In this document: positions 45,715 to 58,400 of the stretch, piece by piece | Position numbering within the stretch: the stretch's first letter is position 1 | Layout of the letters: every line of letters begins with the position of its first letter | Assembly: GCA_027422505.1 (NCBI GenBank) | Contig: JAPQWV010000298.1 | Location: 62,001 to 126,000 of the forward strand | Direction: 5' to 3' | DNA from: Craterostigma plantagineum | Taxonomy: Eukaryota > Streptophyta > Magnoliopsida > Lamiales > Linderniaceae | Length of the DNA stretch: 64,000 bases | The notes under the pieces: model-generated | What the model saw: only the letters and a program-made list of their open reading frames with translations | The model's database searches: none | What the model was told of the DNA's origin: nothing | Program-made: the position numbers and the translations under genes

Positions 45715-47530
45715 TGATAAATGTATTTTTCTTACGTTTATATATGTTAAATTTAAGTCTTTGCATGATAAGTAAGATCGTTTTGATAATTTAGCGCTAT
45801 ATTTTGATTTCACAACAAAATCAAACGTTTTACGGCAGTTTTGCGACAGTTTGGTATTTCTCAATTATCACGGAGTAAACGATGTCCGATGAACCTGAAA
45901 TTTTAACCATAAATAGAGGACTTGTTAATTGATCCGGTCCAAAGGGATTTTCAAACCGAGGTCTAGATTGAGAGATATGAATTTTTTAGCGTGTTGCTGT
46001 TTTGCAGGAAAACCGTCACGGCCGTGAAGGATTTGTACGAGGCCGTGACGCGCACCAGAGAGTCATTTTCTTTCCCGATTGTGTCACGGCCGTGAACTTT
46101 GATCAACCAGCCCGTGAAGGGTGCTTCATGGCCGTGAATGGGGGTGCGATAGGCCGTGAATGAGGGCAGAAAGTCGATTTTTAAGCCCGAACGCTTCACG
46201 GCCGTGAATGGTTGCTACTGAAGCCGTTAACACGGGCAGAGACTTTGTTTTCTTCAGGTTTTAAGTTGTCACGGCCGTGAAGATGCATAGAAGAGGCCGT
46301 GAACATCCCGTGGACATGTTAAAAGTCTAGCAAATAAAAAAGAAAGCGACTCCAACTTATCTTATCTTCTTGAAAACGAAACTAGAGACAAGAAAGCCGA
46401 CTTTGGAGGCTAGAAATTTGATTTTTGGGCTGCAAATACGGCTTTGGAGGCCAAAAAGCTTCCAAGATTTCCTCTCCTTGGAACTCACGTTGAAGAAAAG
46501 GCTCAAGAAAGATAATGAGTGAAGGAGAAACGACCTCTATATATAGAGCCAATGAAATGAGAATAAGGGGGAGGGAAGAGGTACGTGAAGATATACCATT
46601 TAAGTTCATATACATACACATACACGTTGCCTTTCAAAACCCAAGAACACTAAGAAGTCCGCTCACCACATGTTCGATAGAAGTACTCAGTGAAGAACGG
46701 GATTAACTTCGAAGCCAAATTCAGGGAAGCATTTATAATGCATTCGATGTTCATTACGTGCTTTTGTGTGATCATGATGAGTAGCTAAATATTTTGTATT
46801 TGAGATGAGATGAACCCTAGCGCGATCGATCGTATGTTTACGTATATTTGATGTTTTGCTATTGTTATGACTCGTTTATGAAGCATATGATTTTGATTAT
46901 GTCTATGTGATTAAAATCATCTAGTTAGCTTGATCATGTCTATGTGTTTAAGTTAACATGGTCCGGGAAATCACACGCTACGCTCGAGAGAGGGGCGAAC
47001 GATTAGACTACTCGTAAACGAGCGGAATTAACTCATCACTAGAGATAGGTTGAACTACCCCGTCGGATTAGAGTCAAATCTAATAGCGGGATTCACCGTG
47101 TTTTAATGCAATATTCGGTTAAGTAGTTGGGGAAGCTTGCCCGGTTATTTAATTCGTTGATTAGTTGTGATCATTATATGGTAAGGCGCAGTTTCGTCAG
47201 CTATATAACTCGTATGCATGTAATAGGAATCTCCACGGTCTAATGTAGCGTTCCTGACGTACACTTGAAATTTGTTTGGGTCGAGCTAGGGGGATTCTAA
47301 GTCTCAAATACGTTTGTTTCCATAAGGGTTTCCTCTCCGTACTATTTTATTAAGTTGTATTTTCTAAGTATTGTTATTTACCGTTTCAAAAATCAAACCT
47401 TCGTACTAGGATATTTGAGCAAAAGTTTTTCTAAGGTACATAGTTCTCTTGGGATTCGATACTTGAATATTTGCTACGTCTATACCATTTCGATAGGTAC
47501 ACTTGCCTGTTGAGCGTAGGATAGTTTGTT
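45715..47530 (+). mobile_element. 3' LTR of the Athila-like element
   Basis: It begins TGATAAATGTATTTTTC directly after AGTGTGGGGAGATT. The 3' region has the passage TGGGATTCGATACTTGAATA then GGTACACTTGCC that is usual near the end of Athila-type LTRs. The final base is uncertain, about 47520-47540, because the 5' LTR is missing. Length is about 1.8 kb. It contains the ACGGCCGT palindrome cluster. A TATA-like TATATATAGAG lies at about 46538. Confidence 0.65.
46010..46305 (+). repeat. Cluster of TCACGGCCGTGA palindromes in the Athila LTR
   Basis: The perfect 12 bp palindrome TCACGGCCGTGA occurs at about 46016, 46084, 46197 and 46269. Near copies are TCATGGCCGTGA (about 46128), and AGGCCGTGA and AGCCCGTGAA in between. 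Spacing is about 30-70 bp. Similar CACGGCCGTG runs are known from Athila-type elements of other plants (from memory). Confidence 0.8.
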
Positions 47531-47559
47531 AATATTCGTTTTATTTTATTACTCGATCC

Positions 47560-47880
47560 GCTCGATTAGTAGCAGTTCGAAAATAATTTTCGAAACTCTT
47601 ATTTACAATTTTGCCATCGAAAAAACAAATTCGAAAGGTATTGTTGCAGTTACTGTAGCAAGCATTCAAATCTTTTTTTCAAATGTTACGGTAGCAGTTC
47701 GTAAATAGTTTTTGAAACTCTTATTTACGATTTTGCCATCGAAAAAAATTGCAAGATACTGTAGCTGTTACTGTAGCAGTTCGAAGATAATTTTCGGAAC
47801 TCTTATTTGATTTTGCCATCGAAGAAAAATATATTCGAAAGATACTGTAGCAGTTCGATTTTTTTTTTCGAACCATATTT
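47560..47880 (+). repeat. Degenerate tandem repeat with ACTGTAGCAGTTCGA and TTTTGCCATCGAA
   Basis: About four copies of a 70-130 bp unit: AGCAGTTCGAAAATAATTTT then CGAAACTCTTATTTACAATT and TTGCCATCGAAAAA, at about 47567, 47694 and 47777, with a truncated one at 47849. The style resembles the untranslated regions of the copia group, so this may be spacer or leader of a lost element between the Athila LTR and element B. Confidence 0.75.
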
Positions 47881-48091
47881 TCATAGCCTCTTTTTCTCGA
47901 TACCTAAATTTTCGCACATACTAACACACTTTTCACACACACTAATACATACTTCTCGCACACACTAACACATACTTTTCGTGCACAGTCAGACACACTC
48001 TCGCACACACGCGAATTTCAAATAGCACACACAAACATTTCAAAACATTTCGCAACTTATACCGAAAATATATTTTCACAGTCAACCAAAC
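47881..48091 (+). repeat. CACACTAACACATAC-rich low-complexity stretch
   Basis: CGCACACACTAACACATACTT-like words repeat several times (about 47914-48015). Nothing else is recognised. Confidence 0.6.
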
Positions 48092-48440
48092 TATAGAGTA
48101 TCAATTTTAATTGTGCTTGATTTCATTAGTTGTCCTTGTAATTAGGGGCTTTATTTGTATTAGTCCATAGATTAGGACTAGTTAGATATTTATACCAAGT
48201 TTGTTTGTTATAAATACTTGTACAAACATTGTGCTTAATACAGAAAATTAAAGAATCGATCCGAAAGGCTATCGAATTCATTTTTAGAGAGAGAACTCAG
48301 AAAACATCATCTCACTAAAGGAGTCATCTCTCTTGTTCTTCATCGAAGGTTTTCGATCGAATTTCAATTTAAATCATTCTAATCGATTTCCTCAGAATTC
48401 ATGCCTAGGATTGATTGAGTTGATAACAGAGGACCTAACA
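48092..48440 (+). mobile_element. 5' LTR of Ty1/copia element B
   Basis: The LTR ends GAGGACCTAACA directly before a perfect primer site, and its body matches the LTRs of A and D (for example GGACTAGTTAGATATTTATACC, in two halves GGACTAGTTAG and ATATTTATACC). The start is placed at TATAGAGTATC by comparison with TGTGGAATATC of D; the TG would be mutated to TA. Length is about 349 bp. Confidence 0.75.
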
Positions 48441-48442
48441 AT

Positions 48443-48454
48443 TGGTATCAGAGC
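48443..48454 (+). other. Primer-binding site of element B (tRNA-iMet)
   Basis: An exact TGGTATCAGAGC two bases after the LTR end. The leader that follows (48455-48638) matches the beginning of the leader of element A. Confidence 0.88.
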
Positions 48455-48638
48455 AGATTCGTTCTGTTTTGAAACGAAAATTGTTAGAAATTGATCGAAA
48501 TTTTATTCTGTCACTGTTCCAACGAATGACAGTTTTGGCGCGAAGTTGAATTTCGATCAAACAGTCTTAATTCTGTGCTTATTTGATCTGATTTTGATGT
48601 TTATGTGCTCGCATAAGTAGTATTAGTCAATCATGATT

Positions 48639-48660
48639 AGATCGGCTTCCAAGCCGATCT
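48639..48660 (+). other. Perfect inverted repeat at the internal deletion junction of element B
   Basis: Arms AGATCGGCTT and AAGCCGATCT are separated by CC. The left side is leader sequence, and the right side is the pol region just before ATCCCACATGCT, which in element A lies near 18300. The palindrome therefore sits at the point where gag and most of pol have been lost. Confidence 0.8.
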
Positions 48661-49192
48661 CAAACAATCCCACATGCTCGCGGTGAAGCGTATTCTTCGC
48701 TACCTTAAGAGCACAACTACCTTAGGACTATGGTATCCTAAAGGTACGAACTTCAAACTTATCGGCTATACTGACGCTGATTATGCAGGTTGCCGAATGG
48801 ACAGAAAAAGCACCTCCGGTGGCGCTCAGTTTCTAGGCGAAAAGCTAGGCGAAAAGCTAGTCTGCTGGTCATCCAAAAAGTAAAATTGCGTCTCAACCTC
48901 GACGGCTGAAGCTGACTACGTCGCAGCCGCCAGCTGTTGTTCTCAGATGCTATGGATGCGGACTCAGCTTTGCGACTATGGGTACATTTTAAAAAATATA
49001 CCCATATATAGTGATAGCCAAAGTGCCATTGCGATTATGTGCAATCCTGTTCACCATTCACGCACGAAACACATAGACATTAGATATCACTTTATCAAGG
49101 ATCACGTAGAAAAAGGCACCATAGACATGTACTTTGTGAACACGGAATATCAACTAGCCGACATTTTCACCAAGGCATTGGATGAAAAATGA
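48661..49192 (+). pseudogene. RT/RNase H C-terminal fragment of element B
   Basis: The fragment reads [40 protein letters not shown], (after a stop near 48881) [40 protein letters not shown] and [13 protein letters not shown]. It is the RNase H end of copia pol. An EKLG duplication (GGCGAAAAGCTA twice at about 48836) and the stop make it defective. Everything upstream, including Gag, protease, integrase and the RT core, is missing. Confidence 0.88.
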
Positions 49193-52100
49193 TTCCAATT
49201 CCTTGTCGGAAAATTAGGCATGTTGAATCTCCGTGATATGTGCATTAGCTTGTGCTATTAGATGCTCTATTCTATGTGTTTTCTATGCTTACATGGTTTA
49301 TCTACCGTGAATATAATATATAATAAAAATAAAATAAAAATAAAAAATACTATACATATACCTATAATATAGGGGAACGACGAAATCTTTAGGATGCTCG
49401 ATCTACGTCACAATTAGATTTCCCTGGCATGCGACTGATTGCTTACTTAATTTTGTCAGTCTAAGTCGCATTCTTGTGTCCAAAGCTCAGATAGTTTGCT
49501 CCACAAGACACAAAGCCACTTTACATAAGTGAGGATTTTGGCCTGTTATTTTTCCTTTCTATTGATTTATTCTTGAGCGAGTCACAAATCAATTGCTTGT
49601 CTTAACTAGTGATTCTTGGCTTCATACTCGTCTTTCGTTAGATCGTTAGGAAAATGATTAGAGCACTTAGGAAATTCCTCACTTGGCCTTAAATATAGAA
49701 AATCTCAATCCTTTAATACAGCCTTTAGTCATCCATTTTGAGCCTTCTCCGATATCCTTTTCTTCACTTGAAAAATCCTTTGAGCCTTCAACCGACACCT
49801 AAGTCTTCGATGGGATATTCAATCGAGAAAATGAGGGGGAGAAAAAGAGACGATAAAGAAAAAGATGACAAAAGAAGGTGCAAAACGCACACGAGGAATG
49901 CTCAACGCACAAAAAGCAGTCCAAAAGAACCTATCCTCGACTATCACATTCTCATATCATTAGAAGGGGATATGGATTTTGCTGCGAACTTCTCCATCGA
50001 TAATCTCGTACACTCGTCAGAATGGCTGGAAAGAGGAGCACCACGAAGTGAAATTCTCCAACGATAATCTGGTCTTGTATCGAGACAACAAGAAGAGGAG
50101 CGCGGCCTTGGGTTCGAATTCCATAACTGCGAACTTCTTCAAATTGATAATCTCTGAAACTTCACTAGGGATTAAGAGAAAAGGAGCGCAGTATCGGCCC
50201 GAGAACGAACAAGAAGAACTTCGCCTTAGATAATCTCTCAACCTCGTAGAGAAGCGGAGCTTCAGCTTGAGCAAGTGCAGACTGAATCGAAGAAACATCA
50301 TTAAAGGATAAAGAATGATAAACAATATAGAGAAAAACGGCAAAAGGAGGAGAACGACGAAGAAAAGGAAGAAGAACTTTAGTCCACAACTCCAAAACTA
50401 TCCTTCCCTTCTTTGTCAAGACCAAATTAAAACCTTTCACAGTCTCTATGATTCCACATCGACAATCTCTCGCAAAGGTGAAATGATTAAAACGCCTCGA
50501 TCACAAGTAAATTGACTTAAGATTGCTTGTGTTGACTTGAGTAATATATATATATATATATATATAATCATCCCAAGGCATAAATAATTGAGTGCTAGAG
50601 TGAACCCAGTGAGAGTTGTCGAAATGGATCATTCTATGAACTTATGACTCTTTAAGTTTGACGACATGACTCGACGGTATGTGATCCTTTCAAATGTATT
50701 GTGAAATTTTAGGAGTGACGATGATCGTAGCAAAATAATCTGACCCCATACTAATAATACTATTAATATATACAATTAAAATAATAATAATAATAATAAA
50801 AACTAATAAAATAAATAAAAAAATTATATATATATATAAATCGCACATTTTGAATGCATGTTTAACTTGCATTGGTACGGAATTGATTAAAATGCGACTT
50901 TACTTGTTTATGCTCATACCCTCCCGCAACATTTTGAATACATGATTTGTGGACCATGTATCTAAGTGAAATGCCTAAATTGCGTATAATAATGATTGTT
51001 ACTTGTATTGATTTGCTTGATTACGTGATAAATCGATACATGTGCACTATTTGAGGGGGATCATTTACAATGATTCCATGTTTTGTGCTCCAAATATTTT
51101 TGATGATAAGTGTTGCAGAAATTTTCATTCTAGAATTGCTTTGGTCAATGCTTAAATAAGGAGGACCTCACAAAATTTCACGTCGTGAGCTCAAGACATT
51201 GATAAAACAATACAGGGGAGCCTTAGTAGATCAATTACTTCTTGATTAACTCTAATATTCCGACATTTTGCTCTAAGTAATGCAGATTATCGAAGATCAA
51301 TTTTGGAGCCGGATGTCACTTGTTCAAAAATACAGGGAGTTAAGTGCATTTTCGTTTATAATTAGAAGGAGTAATTCTGTGGTTTATTCTTAAAATTTAG
51401 GATCAATCTGAAACATTAAGGTAAACTTACTATCGAGAAATACGGGCGAATTTGCAATTTTCAATCGCAGTTTCTCGAGCGCAAATTAATTTGGGACCAA
51501 ATTTGCCTTCATATTGTCGAGCGGAAATTAAACAGGAACCAAAAAGATTTTCGATCGGAATTGTTGAGCGAAAACTGAACATTAACCAAATCAAATTCTC
51601 GATCGTAAGTTTCTCGATCGCAAATAGTAATGGGCTTAATTTCTCTAAGTATGGAAAATGTCTAATCAGCCCAAATTAAACGAAATCTTGCAGTCGAAAA
51701 TCCCTAAAATCACGCAAAACCCTCGATCGCAAAACTCAACAGTCTTCTCGCGAAAAACTTTTTCTCTCAAAAGACGAACGTCAAAATCATCAAATTCTTT
51801 CAATCTTTCAACTAATTTTCGTCGTTTGAAGGTAGATTTGACTTCCTTAGGGTTTTTCGTGCATTTAAACTAGATTTGCGTCTGTATTTTGGAATATTTC
51901 GTTTGATTCTGTGATTATTTCTCGACTGTTCATATTGTGAGAACTCAAACACTTGCTTGTAGTATTTTAGACCCTCTCTAAGTTTAATCTAGGTTAAAAA
52001 CTGCATAATAGGCTAGTTTCGATGTTCTTGATCGTTGTGAGTGAATATAACTTTGATTTTCTGCGTTATTAGTGTTCGATTGAAAGTTAGGACTGAACTG

Positions 52101-53092
52101 GAGTTTAAAGGTTTAAATGCATCGAAGAACTTTCTCGCTCGCAAACAGTGAAAATTGAAATTCGATTTGATTAAGTCACTGTTTGAATCGTAAAAGATCT
52201 TCGATCGCAAATATTTTCAAATTTGTCACTACGATAAATAACGCTGATTGAAAAATAATTACAATCGAGAAATCGAATTTGGATTTTATGTGAGCGAAAT
52301 ATTACTGAGAGGAATAGATAAAATAGATGCAATCCATTTCAAAAATTTCGAGCGCAAAACTTACAGGCGAAAATTTCAATTTCAATCTTGTTCTCGATCG
52401 AAAATTTTAAGCGGCGAAAATTTTAAGCGGCGAAAAATTATTTTTTCCTTTTCAATAAAATTTCTCGATCGTAAAAACACGCCGCGAAACTTTGATCGAT
52501 TGAAAATTTTCTCGATGGTTGACTTAGTCTCTAATTGAAAATTTTCTCGATCGTAAAACTTTGCAGCGAAAAACCTCTTCAAATCGAAATATTTTCTCGC
52601 TCGTTAATTTTCATAGCGAAAAATTTTATTCACGCGCGGAAAAATTTCTCGATCGTAAATTTACTTGGAAATCTAATTTCTCGATCGTAAATTTACATGG
52701 AAATTTTTCTCGATCGTAAAATTTCTCGGCTACAGTTTCGCATCTTGAGGTCAAACACTTAGAAATTTTCTGTCCTTACTTTCCACTGTAGCTTTCAATA
52801 GCGAATAAAATTTTCGATCGTTAAAATAAACGGATATCTTGATTTAAAATCAGCACTTGGGAAATTAAATTGAAATTTCAATTTTATGAGCGAAAAATTT
52901 CACGGAGTGAACAGTACCTTTAAACACTTAGATAAATTTTCGATTAAATTTTTCATATGACTCTTATTCATAGGTCGAAATATCACTTTTTTGTCACTCT
53001 CGTATACCTATGTGCCAATCCATACATTCTTCAAATTAATTTCGACTCAGATTTTTGAACTAATGATTTACATTTCTTATGTGGATTTCAGA
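49193..53092 (+). other. Spacer of element B between pol and the third ORF
   Basis: This 3.9 kb non-coding region aligns by eye with the two parts of the spacer of element A. An (AT)n microsatellite lies at about 50544-50566. Purine runs (ATATAGGGGAACGA at about 49370, TTTGAGGGGGATCA at about 51050) may be polypurine-like. From about 51420 onward words of the type CTCGATCGTAAA and GCGAAAA are frequent, densest at 52390-52850. Confidence 0.65.
52370..52870 (+). repeat. CTCGATCGTAAA / GCGGCGAAAA word cluster in element B spacer
   Basis: TTTCTCGATCGTAAA-like words occur about seven times. TTTTAAGCGGCGAAAA is duplicated in tandem at about 52408 and 52424. The core TCGATCGA/TCGATCG is self-complementary. 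The homologous cluster in element A lies at 25250-25750. Confidence 0.75.
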
Positions 53093-55479
53093 TGGATCAC
53101 TACCCTACATATAATCACATGAGAAGGCCTTATATCTCAACGTTCACGACACGAACTTCCAGTTAGACCTGACCACCTTTCGGTGTCCAGATGACATTAT
53201 CGTGTCCATCCTGCAAGGCCATCCACTATGGCATGCACTAACAGTGACGGCATCAGTGCCGATGGTCTACCTCCAGCAGTTTTGGGGAATGATCAAGAGC
53301 ATCATCTTGGACGGGGCATACCACTTTACCACGGTTGTAGGGACGAGGCACATCTGCATGAGCAAGAACGAGTTCAGAGTTCTCCTCGACCTCCCTCACA
53401 GCCAAAACTACGACCCCCTCCCATCAGATGCAGAACTAGTGCATGATTTCCTTCAGATGGGGTACCGTCCGCCGCTCACCAAGCTAGCTCAGATGCAGAG
53501 CAACGGGATTCCCCATCCATGGAAGACACTATTCGGGAGTATCAACAAGTGTCTATCCCCGAAGCACGCAGGCTTCGACAAAGGCAACGGCCATATCCTC
53601 CGGATATTTCACGGAGTCGTGTTCTCGCGGAATTACGATTTTGCTCAACTGATCTGGAACGACCTCGCAGAGCAGATCAGACAGAGAGAACAAAAGGTCC
53701 AAGAACATGCCGTATGCGAGATGGTTCTCCGTCATCATCCGCCAACAAATGGAGATGCACGAGCAGAACATCGCTTGCCTCCAGGAAGAAAATATCAACT
53801 ACCCAGGCTAAAGTTCTTCCACAACCCGAAGCTTGTGGACCTAGAACAGCCATCCATGCCCATTCCACTCGAGCTGAATATCAGAGATACTTTCGGGAAC
53901 ATCACCTCAATGAGTAAATAATTCGAGGGCCCCCGACAGATTTCCAAGTGAGCCCTCCACATCAGCAACAACAGCCTAGTCCTGAGGACATGATGATTGA
54001 TGAAGTCGCTCAGGAACTAGAGCTGGAGCCTCCAACTCCCGAGGAGCCAATGCCTGACTTAGATGCCACGCTGATCGATGCTGTGGCTGTAGAGTTGGAA
54101 CAAGAGGCTCCAGCAGAAATACTTCAAGTGGAAGTGCCCATACATATTGGCGTGCTTGAAGAGCCTATCGAGGAGGTTCCTCTACAAGAAGCACAGCCCG
54201 AGGCAGAAATGGGGCAAAGCTCGCTTCCACTGGTGACGGATCAGGCTCTTGAGGACGTTGAACGTGACCCTACTCCTCACACAGCCACCCCGTCCGACAC
54301 GGACTCTGATGAGGAAATCAGCCTGATAAGACGGACTCCCAGACGACTTAGCATACAAATCGAGTCCCTCTTTCCGACCGTCACCACCGCACCAGATACC
54401 ATGCTGATCACTTCTTCAAGTGTTGTCGGTACTTCTTCGCTCAATCTCGAGCCGCAACATACTCTATCGATGTCTGGTTTGCAGGCCCAACCCGAGCCTG
54501 CCGAAACACCCATAGAGGAGAATCTTCAAGATTCGACTCGAGGATTGGGTGGAAGTCTCATACAGTCACAACCTTAAGTGACTGCGAGCCAACCTAAGGA
54601 GCCGGTGTCTGCTCAAGGGTTGATAACAGGCGACATCAGTCGTTCTGAAACATCCCAGGAGGCGTCCGCCCCATTTGTGACTGAAGACCACCTGAAAGCC
54701 GCCCTCTCCTCGGCACTTAAATCTTTCGAAGACAAGATTATGGAGAGCATGCGTACGACTATGGAGACGTCCCGTCAAGATCGAGGAAAAGCACCCGTCT
54801 CGGAGCCAGCTTCAGCACAAGCCGAACTCACAACCTCACAACCCACTCCCACCGACCCTCTACAAAACTCTTCCATCCTCATCAACCCATACACCATCCC
54901 AATCACCGAGCTCCACAAAATTCTACTATCCAGGCTCATTGGTCTCACCATCCGGTCGCCTCAGGAGGAATCACTCTATAGGCGATTGGTGGACCATCTT
55001 GAGCCATCAATCCAAACGTACCAAGGCCAAAGCTCCCAATCCAGAGGACGACATGATTTTCCTGACGATCAGGATCCTCATTAGGGGGAGAAGAGGCCAA
55101 GGACTGAAACGACGAGTGGCCAACGATAAGGCTCGGGCGGAACGCAAACAAGTGCTGGAGCAGGTGAAACCCAAACCCACACCCAAACTACCCACACCAC
55201 GCACCGCACCACCACTCTAACCCATATCGACCCACCAACCTTTCACCTACGGACGCCTCCGCCCACACCACCGACCTTCACAAGCCCCTTTCTTTCGGAA
55301 GAAGAAGCAAGCGCTGTCATGCTCGTCGCCCTAGCGCAGACTCAGGCGACTCCCTCAATTGCTCTAGACCAACCGGGACCATCCGGACATGGCGTCAACC
55401 CACACGAGGTCCTAGACAAATACATATTCGAAGGACAGTGGATGACCCATTCCATGCCCGAAGAGCATCAAAGACAACG
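53093..55479 (+). pseudogene. Third ORF ('env-like') of element B, cut by the TR-GAG insertion
   Basis: After an early frameshift (about 53150) the conserved domain reads FRCPDDIIVSILQGHPLWHA, VPMVYLQQFWGMIKS, FRVLLDLPHSQNYDPLPSD, HDFLQMGYRPPLTKLAQMQS and IPHPWKTLFGSINKCLSPKH. A further shift near 53700-53930 leads into the Pro/Ser/Glu-rich middle (53948-55084, with one TAA at 54575). This contains RRTPRRLSIQIESLF and TEDHLKAALSSALKSFEDKI as in element D. The last part ends HSMPEEHQRQR at 55479, where the LTR of the TR-GAG element starts. Element D continues at this point with LKDVRHLLQ, which confirms an insertion. The function is unknown. Confidence 0.78.
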
Positions 55480-58400
55480 TGTAACGACCCTCATTTTCTA
55501 ATAAATAGTTTGGCGGATTTTTGCAACGTAAGTCGCGGAAGACCCGTCTAGTAAAAATCTTTTTCTAAAATAAAACATATTAAAATAAACATCTCTACAT
55601 AGTCGTATATTTACACAAACCGAAGCCCTAAAATATCAAAATATAAAAAAATCCTAACGTCCCTCCACAGGTCGCATCCATGTACTACCCTGCCTCAAAA
55701 ATCCGTAGAGTCACCGCCATCAGCCCTCCTAGTCGTGGCGCGTCTCAACGCCGGACTCGTATGTACCTACAACATGTAAACTGAGCTCCTTGCCCAGTAG
55801 ATGAAACATGCATGTATGCAACGTGCGCTCAACCCCATTCCCAAAACACCTCACAAATGCACGCTCGACTCGACTTTACTCATCCCAACACCAACACCCC
55901 TCAACATCTCACATGATTCGACATTAAGTACATTTCTAATATCCCACTCAGGTCTCGTTAGAATAGATTACCACTCAGGTCATGTTAGAATGGAATATCC
56001 TATTCAGGTCTCGTTAGAGCGGGTGGCTACTCAGGTCTCGTTAGAGTCGCATATCCCGCTCAGGTCTCGTTAGAGCGGGTAAGCTACTCATGTCTCGTTA
56101 GAGTCGCCCTATACTTGAAATGTTCTATAATGTCTCAACACATCCCATCACTCGATCCCTCGTATGCTCGGGCGGCCAGCTCAGGTCACGTTAGAGTTAG
56201 CACGCACCCGAGTTCCCCTCTACCCAACGTAATAACCTACACCTCCCATCGACATCCCAAACTTTACCGTTCCACACTGTACTCAACCTACTCACTGTCA
56301 TGATATGCAAATGTAGTGCAAACAACACGCAAATAACATGCAAAAATATTAAGTACATGTGAAGCACATAATTCACGAAATTGCATAATTCATCAAATTC
56401 ACATAATCACACAAGCACATAAATATCACATAAAATTCATATAACGTTTACGTGCCGTAGGTGAGTTTCACCTACCTGTCGTCCTAAATTTCGCAAGCGG
56501 TAAATCTTTACTGTTTTAGACTTCTGTATACAATATAATTATAAATATTAGTATATGCATGAGATTTAAACTAAGAACATAGAATGATTGTATTTCAAAG
56601 GTCATACATATTTCTAAATTATTTCCGCAAGATTCCCTAAACATATCTCCCCCAAGTTACTAGAATAATTTCACCAAAAATCCTACTTCTGTCCAAAAAT
56701 TAGATTACTTACCCTAATTTACCGAAACTTGAGCATAACGATTTCCTAACATATAGAAAACTCCAATAAGATCGAAAATCTCCAAAGCTTGTAAATACAT
56801 TAAACATTCAAAATTAATTGAACCAAAACGTTTATAAATAAATTCCCAAAAATAATATACTCTCCAAAACTTAGCGACATTAAAACCTAAATTACTGAAA
56901 AATTTCAACATTAGAACTCAAAGTACCGAAAACTCCCTAAAGTTGAAGCTACTTAGTCACCCGATATTATTAAAGGCTCAAACATACAAAGTCCCTCGAA
57001 AACCCTAAATTACCAAATACTCCCAATACTAAGATATTCTACTGTCGAAGACTACTAAATTAAACATCAAAGTATTCCTAAAATAACTACTTCGAATCCC
57101 AAAATTTTAAACCTCATATGTAAGTCACGAAAACACCACATAATTTATATTAAACCCATATTGAAATCACTTAAACACATATACACCGAAGTACTTTGCC
57201 TTAATACTCGTATCATATAACCACATAAATACCTTATGATCTGAATGGGAAGAAGTGTAAATTAGAACATATCATACCTTATTGAACCATACGCAAAAGC
57301 TCGAGGGTTACAATTATTACTTGCTTCAGTTTTCCTTACTTTTACTTCACGAGGGTTTCCCTCAATAATGCGTGATGATGATGAATGATAGGTAATGTGA
57401 TAAGTAGGTGTCGAAGCTTTCTTATGGTTAGATAAAGTTTTCACATGCTATTTTATATTAATTTCCAATAGTCATCTTTTATCACTTAGTTATTATTCTC
57501 AATATAATTATATTTGTATGTTTATCAATATCTTGTGAGTAAAAGCAAGTAAGGTGACGACTAGATTAGGTGACCATCTTTTTGTTCCTTGAAATAACAT
57601 GTTTGATTTACATGTGACAAATGAATGAATACAATGAGTCTTAGCAATAGCATGGTCCATCGATCTACTATTATATTTTATATTCAATAGTTCTATTTAG
57701 AAGGTGACAAAAACATAACAACTAACGTGTATGTATCAAGCATCTCATTATCATTCTTATTACTTTACTTAATAATACATGCTAATAATGCCTTAGCTAA
57801 GTTTTAACGTGGCTTTACTATAACTTTGACCCTAACGCTTAAGATATTTACTAAAATATTCAATCATAAGAGATGCCAAGTAGAGTAGATAGACATTTCC
57901 TATTTAATTAATTAATGGAATTCGTCCCTCTCTCTAGACTTAGCTTTTCAAAACTTGCTTAGTAAATGAACTTTCGTTTTGAGTCCACATATTTAACTAG
58001 TACCTAATCTTTGGTCCCATTCTAATTAAAACATGTTCCTATCATTATCCCTCCTTAGTTTATTACATGATTGTCCTTATTTAAGCTTTAAGTTAATTTC
58101 TTTCATTGACCAATTCTTCCAAAAGTTTTGTTGCTACTTAAATAAATCTTAGCGTGTAATAAGTAAACAAAGTTGATGTATTACTAGTTCTCTTATTTAA
58201 TTAACATGTATTATGTCATTATTCTTTTTGGTTTCCTCTTGATAGTTCAGTTTGTGAATGATTAGTAAGTAACAAATTAGTAGCTAAACTACTACGTATA
58301 TTCCCCTAACCCAATTTCCCTTCATAACTATTTGTATTTTCGGCCACATAAAATTTGGGCTGAACAATTTATTATGAATTTGAGCTTTTGGCCCATAATA

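Noticed and set aside
55801..56303. 90- and 62-codon frames repeated at 60594-61096
   Set aside because: They are identical because the LTR is duplicated; they span the TCAGGTCTCGTTAGAG array and lack domains.
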